From positions 15,768,195-15,832,194 of the forward strand of contig CM033394.1 in the NCBI GenBank assembly GCA_019426215.1: 64,000 bases of DNA. Direction: 5' to 3'. The notes beneath the pieces are model-generated. The model had not been told where the DNA came from, did no database searches, and saw only the letters and a program-made list of their open reading frames with translations. The translations under genes were made by a program, and so were the position numbers. This document shows positions 1-11,484 of the stretch, piece by piece. The stretch comes from Buddleja alternifolia. Its lineage: Eukaryota > Streptophyta > Magnoliopsida > Lamiales > Scrophulariaceae. How positions within the stretch are numbered: the first letter of the stretch is position 1; each line of letters starts with the position of its first letter.

Positions 1-204
1 TTCCGTGCGTGACTATCTAGAGGCAGGAGTCTTGAGGATTGCTGTTGTAGATGGTTGACCAAGAAACGAAACACGCTACAACGAGGATATTCACATTTCT
101 TGTATTTCTTATTCTTGTTTAAAATCAACGATAGCGCAAATTGATCCATGGCTTCGGGAATCGAAATTTATTCCGCTGCGTTTTTCGTGTATCGATTCCC
201 AACA
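1..204 (+). repeat. 5' LTR of copia B, 3'-terminal 204 bp
   Basis: This is the U5 end of the LTR, collinear with 6677-6880 with few differences. It ends in CCCAACA directly before the primer binding site. A 9-bp perfect stem (156-164 with 192-200) encloses a loop containing TCCGCTGCG. Confidence 0.92.
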
Positions 205-205
205 G

Positions 206-218
206 TGGTATCAGAGCC
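206..218 (+). other. Primer binding site (tRNA-iMet type)
   Basis: TGGTATCAGAGCC stands one base after the LTR end. It is the standard copia primer binding site, complementary to the 3' end of initiator methionine tRNA. It fixes the 5' LTR boundary at 204. Confidence 0.93.
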
Positions 219-1098
219 AAATTTGTTGGTTTCGTTGATTATATTTGCGTGTTCTTCGTGTTCATATTGTTTGTTCATGTTAATTATGCAATTGATGATA
301 TTGAATTATCAAAAGTTAAGATCGAAAAATCTGTTATTTTGGAATTTAAAGATTGGATCAAAATTCTGAAATTTATTAAATCTGGAAAATTACGCGATAA
401 AGAACAAAATCCTGTGGTTGTTCGAATCTGCAAATACAATGAAGAATCTTGTGGCCTAAATTTGAAATTAACAAAAAATTTCTAGAAAACAAAGCTGACT
501 CTAAAACCGATTTTTGATATGGGAATTCTGAAATTGGTTTTGATTGTGCTTTGATTTTGGGTTTGGGGCTGTTTTACAAATCTGAAAAATCAAGAGTTCA
601 ATGATTTTTATTTTTTTTTGGTTTGCAATTTCGATTGATTTTGAGATCTGGAAGTTATGAATTTCCATTGAAATTGAAGCAGCACCAATGGTCGTCGATT
701 CCTCGTAAAATTCTGTCTTCTTCATGGCTGCGGAGATTCGCCTGTAATTGACACCGTAGATGGCAAGTGAATTCGACGTGAGCCGTTTGGAGCGGCGCTA
801 CCCGAAGTCTCTGGAGATGGACAATATCCACTGGTATGGAGGCGATGGTATGGCCGGAGATGGCGATTATGGTCGAAAACTCACAGGCTATTTTTGCTGG
901 TTTTTCGATTTGGACTGCAAACATGTATTCTACGCTGCTCCGGGGCAGAGTGGGACGAGGTATCACTAGACAGAGGTAGCAGCACCGGGCGTCGCAGCCA
1001 CGACCGGCGAAGCCATCGCCGAAACTGCCGGCGCCGCGGTGGCGGCGCGATTTGATGAGGAAGATGAAATGCCCTAACGGGCTCCAGTTTATTGTGAG
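219..1098 (+). other. Long untranslated leader of copia B, with a GC-rich island
   Basis: This is the first part of the region between primer binding site and gag. 219-650 is AT-rich with no convincing ORF. About 730-1075 is much richer in GC, including CGCCGCGGTGGCGGCGCG near 1031-1050. Short ORFs on both strands here look like by-products of base composition, and I recognise no domain. The equivalent leader of copia C also has a GC-rich block (about 60530-60715), but the two blocks do not look alike, so they may be separately acquired sequences. Confidence 0.5.
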
Positions 1099-1309
1099 TC
1101 GGGCTGAGCCCAACACAGTAGATTGTGTGTTGGGCTTGGCCCAACACTTATGATTTTATTTCGAGCTGGGCTTGGCCCAGCGGATATTCAATATATCGCT
1201 GGGCTTGGCCCAACAAAGATCACCAATTAGCTGGGCTCAGCCCAACTCATATCTGTATAGCCCTGGGCTTGGCCCAGCGCATACTGATATACGATTGGGC
1301 TTAGAGCCG
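1099..1309 (+). repeat. Tandem array of palindromic GGGCTNNGCCC motifs
   Basis: Seven copies begin near 1101, 1130, 1166, 1199, 1231, 1263 and 1297, a period of about 32-36 bp. Most read TGGGCTTGGCCCA or TGGGCTCAGCCCA; the last is degenerate. The spacers between copies are unrelated. The motif contains GGCCCA/TGGGCC, which in plant promoters is the site II element bound by TCP factors. Whether it acts so here is inference. Confidence 0.75.
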
Positions 1310-1559
1310 GAATTAGATTCTTGTATAAGTGGAAGCTTTATGTAATAGATAGGCCCCTCACCTTTTGATTGGCCCATTGGCTTGGGCTAATCTAGATAAG
1401 TGTGTTGGTAGTACTTCTAGGATTTACTACGCTTTATATTTGATATATCTGCGCTAAACTTACTAATGTGCAAAATGAGACTCTTTTCACAATATTCAAA
1501 TTCTCCCAAAATTTAATACTGAGTAAGTAAAGGATATTTGATATCCTAGATCTCCATCA

Positions 1560-2050
1560 AACTTTAGAGAAACGAGGTCATGTCTAGTGTATGGCGTCGT
1601 CCCGGAATAAGGGGGTTATACATTACGATATGATTCTTGATTCTCTTTAGTGTATTAGATGCCTTCGGTCGAAGCAAATTTCACCCCATATATCGAAAAA
1701 GGTTGCAAGGCGAAATTCAATTGTTAGATTGATAGGAGTTGATGGGTATTGACTCAGATGGATCAACACTTATATATCGAAAAAGGTTATAGTCAAGTGA
1801 TCCATGAGCCAAAGTAAGATGGAACCATCAGTTGGACTGGTTGGCGTGGAACGCCACTTCAAAGATTCAATGAGCCATATATCAAAAAAGGTTGCAACTC
1901 ATTGGAATCATTGAAGAACTCAATCACTCGCTACAAAATCTGTCCAACGAGATTTCTAATTATTGCAGTGGGACTGCAGTGATTCGAAAAACGTAGTGGG
2001 AGCCAAGTCAAAATTAAAGTCTTAATTTTGCTTGGGTATAATTACAATGA
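1560..2050 (+). other. Structured RNA leader of copia B (series of stem-loops before gag)
   Basis: Several hairpins can be read by eye. hp1 pairs 1677-1685 with 1709-1717. hp2 pairs 1758-1771 with 1795-1805. hp3 pairs 1857-1874 with 1898-1916. The last pairs 2003-2017 with 2022-2035. The first three loops share ATATATCRAAAAAGGTT, mostly followed by GCAA. Copia C (61605-62080) and copia A (minus strand, 9508-9860) have the equivalent hairpins with different stem bases that still pair. The lost gag ORF would start just downstream. A packaging, dimerisation or translation signal is the natural guess; the function is not shown by the sequence. Confidence 0.65.
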
Positions 2051-2109
2051 ACTAATTGAATCTGGAATTTTTTCTGCATTTCTTTATCTCTATTATTAGA
2101 ATATCAACC

Positions 2110-5100
2110 CATTATGTTTTGTTCGAGAAAAATTGTGCTTACTGGACAAATTTCATCAAATGGCTAAGAAGCTAGAGGATAGTCCTCAGTTTAAAGTCAT
2201 TAATATATGTGCTTGAGGCAAGCATTCCTCGTGTCCAAGGAAGGATGACGAGTGGGGCTCTTTTATGAGACGCACTGGGTATAGAACTTTAGGTTTTAGA
2301 AACTAATGTTCTATGATCACTTATCTTCATTTCTAATATTCTGTATTCCAGAGCCAGTGCTCACGATTAAAGTAAGGAATCAGAATATAGAAAGTAGAAG
2401 AAAGCTAGAAGGATGAGATGTGATCAATGCTGGAACCAAACATAGTGTCATGGTTATCCATATAGGATCCACCTCCATTATATTAAAAATTCTAGACATG
2501 TAGTAGTTTTGGATGATTGTTTAGTTTACCCAATGGAAGTAAGAACATAGTCTTTAGTCTTGACATGGTCAAGAGAAGGTGCTTCTTTAAGTTTGGTAAT
2601 AACTTACATTTATTTTAGAAATAAATGTGGGGGCAATGCATCCTTACTAAATTATTTACAATAATTGAATGTCCGGAATAAGTGTATAGTGAACACCCTG
2701 ACTGGAGTAAGTAGTATGCTTGGAGCAAACCACAAATTGTATGGCGCCTAAGATTAGGTCATGTCTCGGGAGTATAAGATACATATGTTAGGAGAAACAT
2801 GGGAGTACATGCCCATTGGGATTAGATCCCTATCCAAACGTGAGCATCTTATCACATGGGCAAGATGATTCCCTTCATCAGGAAATATTGAAAAGGCCGT
2901 TCAAATTTTAAAAGGTTTAATGCATACTAACGTACATGGTGGCAAACATGGCATCATAGAAAGACACTACTATTGGATCATAGTGCAAGTATATGAATGC
3001 CCTGTTCAACACGTTCTTAAGAGAACATGACATGTTTTCACGACTGACACTTTCAGCAATAACGAAGTTGAATAGGGTAGTAGTATGTAAAAACTGAACA
3101 ATGTTGGACATGATTCATTCTACGCTAAGCTGCATAAGATTACCCAAATTCAACGTTGATTATGCGTTGCTCATAGGAACATCTTGAATAGATATCCCTC
3201 CAAATTCTTTTCTGAAAACATCATATGAGATATGGTGCAATGGGAAGCCTAGTCTTAAAACACGTTAGGATATGGGGATGCCCTACCTATGTGAAAAGGG
3301 ACAAAGGTAGAGAAGCTGGAGGCTAAGTCTTTGAAAGGACATTTTGTTGGTTATCCCAAGGATTCTATGGGATACCTCTTTTACCTAGATGATGATCAGA
3401 GGATCATCATATCCTTAGAGGATTACTTTCTATAAATTCGATTAAGAAAGTGGAGATGGTAGAAAGATTGTTCTTCAAGAACAAAATGAAAGTACTTTGA
3501 GAACTACTATTCAAGAAACACAAAACAAGCCCATTATGACACAACCACCAATGATTTGGTCAGGAAACCATGAGAGATATGGTTATCTGCTACAAGATGA
3601 ACATAGTGTATGTGTTGTAGTAAAAGGAAACCATGGATATGATCTATCTACCTATGACCAAAAGATGGTGTATGGACTCTACGAGATGGTGTGAAGTTAT
3701 GGAAGAGAATATGAATTTGATTTCTTCGAACCAAGTCTAAACTTTGATAGATCACTCGAGGGTATTGTACCCATTAGATACGAGTAGATCTACAAGAGAA
3801 AGATTGGTGCGGATGGCGAGGCCAAGGTAATGGTGAAAGGGTGTAGTTAAAAGGAGGGCATTGACTATGAGGAAGCCCTTTTGACCCTAGTCATGATCAA
3901 ATCCATAAGAATCCTACTTGCCATAGAAACACACCTAGACCGTGAAATCTGCAAGATGGATGAGAAGACCACACTCCTCGATAGATTCCTCGAGGAGGAC
4001 ATCTATGAAGAATAGCCCAAGGGTTTCATATCCAAAGCTAATTTCATAAAATCTGCTAGTTAAACAAGTCCATTGATGGACTGAAGCAGACCTCTCGTAG
4101 ATGAAATCTTTGCTTTGATGACATAGTTAAGAACTATGGGAATGTCAAAAACAAAGATGAACCAAGTGTCTACTAGAAGACCAGTGGGAGCTATATATCA
4201 TTTCTGGTTCTATATATAGACAATGTTCTACTTATAGGAAATGAGGTAGGCTTATTGACTTCGGTCAATACATAATTCTCGAGAACATTCTCCATGAAAG
4301 AGTTGGGAAATATCACTCGTATCCTTGTAATTCGTCTTTATAGGGATAAAACAAATAGAATGATGGAACTTTCCCAAGCCCTTTACTTGGAGAATATTCA
4401 AAAATCATTTAGGATGGAAGATCTGAGAAAGGTCTCTTGCCTTTGAGACAGAAGGTTCATCTCCCTAAAAAGTGACGAATCCTCATAGTGAGGAAGGCCG
4501 AAAGGAGATGAATGTGAAACCCTATGCCTCCGCAGAAGGTAGCAGTGTGAACACAAGATAGTGTACGGAACCAGACAAAGCTTACGCTATGAGCGTAATA
4601 ATTGGGTTCAAGCTAACTTGAGCAAAGAGCACTATATAGTCGAGAAACGTGTATCCTAAAGTACTTGAGAAGAACTAAGGTTATGTTTCTCTTCTATGAA
4701 AAATGGGGAACAAAGTATGGACAATTACATTTCTGACATGGATGACTAAAAGTCCACACCTGGGTTTATACTCGCCCTCAACAGTGGAACAGAGTCTTGG
4801 AAAGGTTTCAAGCAAAGTACCACCACTGCTTCCACTACTGAGAGTGATTATAAGGCTGCCAAGGAAATTGTTTGGATCTTAAAGTTCATGGAGGAATTTC
4901 AAATGGTTCCTAGCCTGGGGCTCTCGTTATCACTGTGACAACAAAAGAATTGTAGCGCAGAGCAAGGGAACCAAGGTCTCGCAATGAGTCCAAACACATT
5001 ACGAGAGAGTATCACATGAATGGAGAAATCATTGGAAAAAGGCTGTATAGCCGTGCAGAAAATAGCCACAGCCAAAAGCATGGCTGGCTCACTCACCAAG

Positions 5101-5187
5101 CCAATATCACAGGTAGTGCTAGATTGACATCTTCTGAAGATGGGTATTAGATACCATGGCAATTGGAATGGAGTGCAAGTGGGAGAT
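2110..5187 (+). pseudogene. Decayed copia gag-pol of element B
   Basis: No long ORF remains, but translated fragments follow copia order. A short gag remnant lies near 2110-2210, with most of gag deleted. A post-protease remnant is near 2420-2600, the GAG-pre-integrase region (LRLGHVS) near 2730-2860, and the integrase tail with the VGYPKDS-type segment near 3185-3420. Reverse transcriptase is at 3785-4040 (IYKRKIGADG, LEEDIY) and at 4205-4245, where the usual YVDD active site reads YIDN. RNase H is at 4735-4960 (STTTASTTES). A functional pol of this type makes the polyprotein that copies and integrates the element. Stops and frameshifts in every domain make this copy dead. Confidence 0.85.
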
Positions 5188-6880
5188 TGTTAGGAATGTG
5201 CCCTCATATGCTAATGAGGAAATAGATTAAGTAGGGCACTTAGTTGTATTATACGCCTAATAATAAATATAAAAAAGCATTATCTTTTGTTCATGTAAAC
5301 CTTCATGGCATTTATAAGTAATGAACAAATAACTAGTCCATGTGTATCAAGGCAAGTCTTCCACTCATTCTAGGATGAGGAGAAGGGCACTGGAAAGACT
5401 TGGTACTTGAACACTCAAAAGGGTTCACAAGTCAAAGAATCTTAATTGGGCATTAAGATTCGAATAGACTTGTATGACACATGCTCCGAAAAACAGTGCC
5501 AGTCGAACACTATGAGATAGTGGGAGTTTGTGTCATAGATACATTAATGGAATTAATGTATTCGAACACGGCTCGCAATAATCCGATCACATGGGTTTTT
5601 ACTCAGTGACTGTCAATGATTGGATTACTGACTATGATAGTATGCGTGAGCCTTTGACTTGAGGATTCACTATCACGATGTGCTTGTGACGTTGGATCTG
5701 TTACTAGAGTAGTTAGGCCCAATTCACCCATTGGTAGGGCTGACCTCGAAGTGCGCTCCCAATGGGTAGGTAGCAGTTGTGAAGTGATTGCCAAGAAGGG
5801 ATTCACTATCTCGAAAGTAAACGAGCAGATAACCTATGCGATCATAGGTAACTGAAATGGAAAGTCTTTGGCCAAAGCAATAGAACTGACTTGTGTGGGA
5901 CACAGAGGGCACTTGTGTCATTTCATGTTACTATGATTCATAGCATAGCCTCGAGTTATGTGAGTTTGACATATTCCATGACTCTCACTCGATCGGGGTA
6001 CATCAGTGAAGGGCTTATACTCATATGGAATTCATAGTCAAGAGGTTCATAGTGACATAGTCATTTCGTACTTGGTTGGGCTACGATGTGGGGCCATGGA
6101 GCTGGCTAGGTGTCACCCACATCCTTTGGTATCCTCCCATTGCCAATCAAGACGAACCTAGAGAGTCGCGCTAACAGGAATGAGCGGGAAGTCACTTTGT
6201 GTACTTGGAGGGGCATTTTGGTAATTTGTCATTAGATGGACAAATGAATTGAGTGGACGAATTAATTTAATTAGTTGTTTAATTTGATTAAACAATGGAA
6301 CATTAAATTAATAAATTAGTTTGAATATTTAATTTGAATATTTATTTAACTGGGTTAAATAAATTTGGTTGAATTAAATATTAATTTAATCACATACATA
6401 TTTAATTGGATTAAATATGAAATGTAATTAAATTAAAGTGGACTAAGTTGACTGTGCCAACTTAGCCCACTTGGGCGTCCACATGGGCCTATGAGGCGTG
6501 TAACCTAGGTCCAAGTAGGAGGATTCTATTTAAATCCTCCAACACTTAGACTTAGGTTAAGAACATAAAAAAAAGTTGCCACCAAAATAACACAGTAACA
6601 TAGGGAGAAAATTCTCTCCCTCTTCTTCTCTTCTATCCGCCATTTGGAGAGATGGAGGAGGAAGATTTCTGGCGAATTCCGCACGTGATTACCTAGAGGC
6701 AGGAGTCCTGGGGATTGCTGCTGTAGACGGTAGACCAAGAAACGAAACACGCTACAACGTGGTTATTCACGTTTTTCGTATTTCTTATTTTTGTTTAAAA
6801 TCAACGATAGCCAAAATTGATCCATGGCTTCGGGAATCGAAATTTATTCCGCTGCGTTTTTCGTGTATCGATTCCCAACA
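5188..6880 (+). repeat. 3' LTR of copia B (1693 bp)
   Basis: It starts TGTTAGGAATGTGCCC after the purine-rich tract AAGTGGGAGAT and ends CCCAACA. The end matches window bases 1-204. The U5 hairpin is at 6832-6840/6868-6876. The region 6240-6430 is an AT-rich string of TTAAT-type repeats seen in the other copia LTRs of this window. The solo LTR at 12698-14372 belongs to the same family in reverse. Confidence 0.93.
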
Positions 6881-7855
6881 TTGACTAGTTCATCAAAGCA
6901 AATATTCCAGCCTCTAGATGTTTGCTTGAGTCCATATATGGATCTCTCAAGCTAACACACTTTATGGATTTTAGTATCAGATACAAAACCTTTTGGTTGT
7001 TCCATATAGATATCCTCCTCTAGGAATCCATTTAGGAAAGCAGTTTTGACATCCATTTGCCATAGCTCATAATCTAAGTATGCAGCTATGGATAACTAGA
7101 TTCGGATGCATTTCACATGGCCGTCGGCGAAAAGGTCTCTTGATAGTTAGTTCCTTCTCTTTGACTATAGCCTTTCGCTATGAGTCTGGCTTTATAGGTA
7201 TCAACCTTGCCATCAGCACCAATCTTTTTTTTTGTAGATCCATTTGCATTGTTTGGGTACTGTACCTTCAGGTTGATCTACCAAAGTCCAGACTTGGTTC
7301 GATTGCATAGAATCCATCTCTGTTTCCATTACTTCTCGCCTTCTTGCAGCATTACGTCCATCATCGATTGTTCATAAGTGGAGGGATCATCTCCTTGATC
7401 TTCCTCCACTACAATGTAAAGTCCCAGCACCCTCTACAGTAGATACCTATACCTCTCAGGTTGATGGGGTACTCTACTAGATCTACATGGTGGTTGTGCT
7501 AGTATTGGGTCAACTCTTGGTTCTTGGAGAGATGTCTCTATGGGAGTTTCATTTTGTTCTTCTAGAACAATCTTTCTACCTTTACCACCTTCTAAGATGA
7601 ATTCATCTTCGAGGAAGGGGCCTGAAGGGCCACAATAATCCTTTGATCTTCATGTAGGTAAAGAAAGGATCCCACAGAATCTTCAGGATATCCAATGAAA
7701 CGTCCCATCAGTGATCTTGTCTCCAAAATCTCTACTTTTGTCTTAATGTGAATAAGATTCGATTTCCTATTATTCTACATCTCATGTGGAGTTTTAGTAA
7801 TGGATTTTGATGGACATCTGTCCAATATATAAGCAGTAGTAAGGAGCGCATAACC
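6881..7855 (-). pseudogene. Reverse transcriptase and linker remnant of copia A
   Basis: The minus strand encodes degenerate copia sequence downstream of integrase. A segment like the (F/V)GYP motif lies near 7560-7760. An RT segment resembling YGLKQTSRGWN lies next to the B insertion (about 6885-6960). There is no continuous frame. The break at 6880 removes the RT active site and RNase H from the window. Confidence 0.7.
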
Positions 7856-8368
7856 CTACAATGAAATGGATAAATCAGTGAAGCTAAGCATGGAACGAAC
7901 CATGTCTAACAGTGTTCGGTCTCTACGCTCGGCTACCTTATTTAATTGAGAAGTCGCTGGTGGTGTTATTTGTAACATATTGCCTTGTTCCCTTAGGAAC
8001 TCATCAAACTCGGCACTCATATATTCTCCTTCACGATCTGATCGTAGAGTTTTTATATGTTGGCCTGTCTGATTCTCTACTAAAGCCTTGAATTCTTTGA
8101 ACCTTTCAAAAGATTCAGACTTTTGCTTCATTAGATACACTAGACTATATCTTAAATGATCGTCTATGAATGTGATAAAGTAGTAGAAGCCACCACGAGC
8201 TTTTTCTCTAAATGGTCCACAAACATCGGTATCTACTAATCCAAGAACTTCAGTGGCTCTTTCAAAAGTCCCAGTGAAGGGTGATCTAGCCATTTTGCCT
8301 AAGAGACATGATTCACATGTTGGATAGGGATCATATCCCAATGGGCTTAAAAGCCCATCTTTCTCCAT
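7856..8368 (-). pseudogene. Copia integrase core, 170-codon open remnant (element A)
   Basis: The reading frame covers the end of the GAG-pre-integrase zinc region (PTCESCLLGKM, residues about 17-27) and the integrase catalytic core (rve). The three acidic positions can be assigned: D in DTDVCGPF (about 48), D in LRSDREGEY (about 109) and E in VAERRDRTL (about 147). Integrase would insert the cDNA of the element into the host genome. The frame has stops on both sides, and the family consensus GG of SD(R/N)GGE reads EG here, so the fragment is a relic although its catalytic residues survive. The HHCC finger is incomplete at the N-terminus. Confidence 0.88.
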
Positions 8369-9480
8369 CTTGTGGATTTTGTGCTCTCCGACATGGCCCA
8401 GTCTAAGATGTCATTTAAGTCTTAGATGAGTTTCTTGCCTACTACGTTTATTAGTCACAACGTTTACCACACAAGAATTTTAGACATTTAAATAATACAA
8501 TCCATTAACTAAAGTGGCATTTCCAATCAATTATCATCGTAGTAAATGTTGCAATTCAAATCAGTGAAATAGAACGTATAACCAGTTTTAACTAAGATAG
8601 GAATGGAAACAATGTTTTTAAGCCCCTTGGACAAAACTAAAACAGCATTTAATGATAATAAATGTCCAGAATTTAAAACTAAAGAAGTAGATCCAATCCT
8701 AGTAGCTGCGACGCTATGCCCGCTGTCTACTTATATTAGCACCTCTTCTCTGCCCAGCTTTCTACTTCACTCTAGATCCTGATCCATACAACACACATGA
8801 GCACTAGCCCTTGAGTCCAGAAGCCATGAAGTAGAAAAAATGGTCATAGAACAATTAGTTTCATAAACAAAAAGTTCCATACCTATTGTGCCTTTGTCTA
8901 ATTTAGGATAGTTCCTCTTTCAGCGGTCCAGCTCACCACACTGTAGGCACTTATCCTTGTCCTTAGGCCTCTTACTTTTGTGACCACGTTCTAATTCCAT
9001 TCGAGCATTGGATACTCCCACTTACTTTCTTCCTTTTCCATTCTTTTGGTCTCCCATATCCTCGTTTTCGCTCATCTTTGCTCTGAAGAGTTCTCTTGAT
9101 ATAAAATATCGAACGGTCTACTGTACTCTTTAATAATTCCTCTAAATGAAGAATTATATCCATTGCATTAATCATTGTCTCATGAACTTTACAGTTCTCT
9201 GCACATTAAGCTTAGGATATATCCTCTAGCTCGATAGTTATCACAACTCCAATTACAATGAGCCAGACGGACTCTTTCATTGTCATCCCTCTTAGAGACA
9301 GGAGGGCGGTTGGTTTCCAGCACATAATCTATTGATTCCTCACTCAAGATATTCCTTAAGATTGAGAGTCATTCCATATAGTTGGGTCCGGTTAGAACGT
9401 TTCTTTCGAGTAAGTTTAAAAGTGGGTTTGTCATTTTGAGAGAGATTAACAAGAAGATAACTGGAGAAGTAAATCAGATT
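8369..9480 (-). pseudogene. Copia gag / protease remnant of element A
   Basis: Minus-strand translation gives a zinc-knuckle-like CLQCGELDR followed by a stop (about 8905-8955), then the protease region SWLLDSRASAHVC (about 8790-8830). The usual protease motif is DSGA or DTGA; here the glycine is arginine. A 67-codon open stretch at 8972-9175 (LHLEELLKSTVDRSIF) is the middle of gag. The rest is shifted and interrupted. The protein would have been the capsid plus aspartic protease of A. Confidence 0.7.
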
Positions 9481-9499
9481 TAATCAGATTACTTGTAAT

Positions 9500-9870
9500 T
9501 GACTTGACCAAGAAAATTAAGGACCTTAAAATTTATCTTGGCTCCCACTACATTTTTCAAATCCTACACTCCCATATAGAAATCAGGAGTCATTGTTGGC
9601 ATCGACTCCACAGTGAGTATTGAGTTCTTCAAATAATTAAACGAGTTGCAACGTAACTGATTTCTGGTCCATTAATTATTCAAAGTGATATCTTACATCA
9701 ATTTATCCAATAAATGATTCAGTACCTTCCCCCATTGTTCACCAAACTGCAACCTAACTGATTTCTAAACCCGTGAATTGCCGAATGTATTTCCACTAAC
9801 TCATTTAATCTAACATTTGAATTTTACCTTGTAACCTAATCGGTTTCTGGGGTGAAATATGCTTTGACTA
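9500..9870 (-). other. Structured RNA leader of copia A
   Basis: This is the minus-strand counterpart of the leaders in B and C. In plus coordinates, stems are 9821-9828/9851-9858 (hp1), about 9737-9744/9770-9778 (hp2, weaker), 9627-9640/9672-9685 (hp3) and 9508-9520/9526-9541 (last hairpin). The loops share a sequence close to GCAACCTAACTGATTTCT on the plus strand. The GCAACC part corresponds to the GGTTGC of the B and C loops on the sense strand. Confidence 0.6.
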
Positions 9871-11470
9871 GGCATCATATGCACTTAACAAAATTTTAAA
9901 TTATTTCCAAATGCATAACTCCTATAACTGGAAAGCATTACACAATGGTTGTAATTTTAATTTTATTAAGCTTAGTAAAGGCAGAGGATGTATCACATCC
10001 TTTACTAACTTGGAATTATTTATTTGGGAGAATTGAGATTGTAAAATAGAATTGGTCTCACTTTGCACATTAATCAATTTATATAGCACAATCATTATAT
10101 TGAACATGCATAATTTGTACTACTAATAAACATGGCCATCAATATATATATATAAAAGGAAATACATCATCATGGACTTTTACTAGAGGGCCCGAGCTAA
10201 CAGGTCATAACCAAAAATAAAGGCATAAACGAAAACCTATCTAGTCTTCATGGGCTCCATGTCTCCACCAGTCTTGAAAATTGTTGTATTACAAAGCTTT
10301 AAAAACAACCTATACATTATTTATGAGAAAACAATAAATAGCCTCAATTCCGACTTTACAACCCATAGAAAAGAAAGATACATCGTAAAAATCCTAAGTC
10401 CATGATCGGTATCTTCATCGTATAAGACTTGCATGCAACACTTAATACATGCTCGCATTATTAAAACACTTATGTTGATGATTAAATTATTGTAGTCCAA
10501 CTAAAAAGTCCTTCAAAAAATTCCTAATTTTACTTACTCTATAATGAATTAAAATCAATCTAGTCTTACTAGCTGACTTAGATATACGAAAATATAAATC
10601 AAGTATATTTGTCTTTAATTAAAATATTTTTAGTCCAACTAAATGAATACACAAAATAACAAATTCTATTTTATTGTATTTAAAGCCACTTTCTTTTGAA
10701 AAATTTTTATTTGATTAAAGAATTAATTACTTATCATCCCAGAAAATAATTAATTTTCTTTATTCAAATATATAAGTCTTTCAAGTTGAGAAAAATAATA
10801 TTTAATCCAAAAATAATTATAATTCTCCAAGAAAATAAATAATTATTCCAATTAATCATATTTGGGCTCGATTTCATCAAACCCGTGTCACCATCCTTTT
10901 GGTCCACTCAGATTTAATTTAACTGGGTCGAAAATTAATCAACTAGTAATTCAACGTTATAAATTTCTATTGGGCTTGTTTTAATTTAAATCTAAATTAC
11001 CAATCCAATGGTCCATTTGGAAAAATTAAATTAAGCCCAAACTAATTAATAAGTCAAATTTAAGTAATTCTCTAATTGGGCCTAATTTTAATTATTCCGG
11101 GTCATCATCCTTTTAATCCACCCGGATAATCAAATTTACCCAAATTTCGAATACAAAATTTGACCCAGTCCACGACCCAGATTTTAGACCCGGATCCATG
11201 ACCCGCTTTAGAGGGCCATGTGTTTCCGTGTGGCCGTGTGTCAAGCAGGTGCCTTGTGCACGTGCAGGTCGGGGCCATTTTTCCTCGTTTCTTGATTTTT
11301 CCAGATTTACAAGAAAAACCCATATTCATGAAAAAACATAAAAAACAATTTCTAGGCTAGAAATCATAAAACGCAGATTTAAGAACGCATAAAAGTTTAC
11401 ATGCTTCATTAACACATAAAACGATTATCATAAATCACATAACATAGATCAAATATGCAGATCAGAGATT
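9871..11470 (-). other. Upstream leader of copia A
   Basis: AT-rich noncoding DNA between primer binding site and structured leader. A GC-richer block lies near 11100-11290, in the same relative place as the GC-rich islands of B and C. No domain is visible in its short ORFs. Confidence 0.5.
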
Positions 11471-11483
11471 GGCTCTGATACCA
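11471..11483 (-). other. Primer binding site of copia A
   Basis: GGCTCTGATACCA is the reverse complement of the tRNA-iMet type primer site TGGTATCAGAGCC. It fixes the orientation of element A and the inner edge of its 5' LTR at 11485. Confidence 0.92.
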
Positions 11484-11484
11484 C

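Larger units (their letters stand above)
1..6880 (+). mobile_element. Ty1/copia retrotransposon B (5' end outside window)
   Basis: The first 204 bases match the last 204 bases of a 3' LTR at 5188-6880, so the window opens inside the 5' LTR. A primer binding site follows the LTR, then a long leader, then a decayed gag-pol in copia order (integrase before reverse transcriptase), a purine-rich tract (5176-5186) and the 3' LTR. Full size would be about 8.4 kb. The DNA right of 6880 is the reverse transcriptase region of an antisense copia element (A), so B inserted into A. The 5 bp right of B is TTGAC; its partner lies outside the window. The coding part is riddled with stops and shifts, so the copy cannot move by itself. 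Confidence 0.9.

Noticed and set aside
206..218. Initiator tRNA gene
   Set aside because: Only the 3'-end complement is present, next to an LTR end. It is a primer binding site, as are 11471-11483 and 60397-60410.
1099..1309. CRISPR-like array (regular short repeats and unique spacers)
   Set aside because: The units are short palindromes of 11-16 bp in a plant retrotransposon leader. There are no cas genes, and the genome is eukaryotic.
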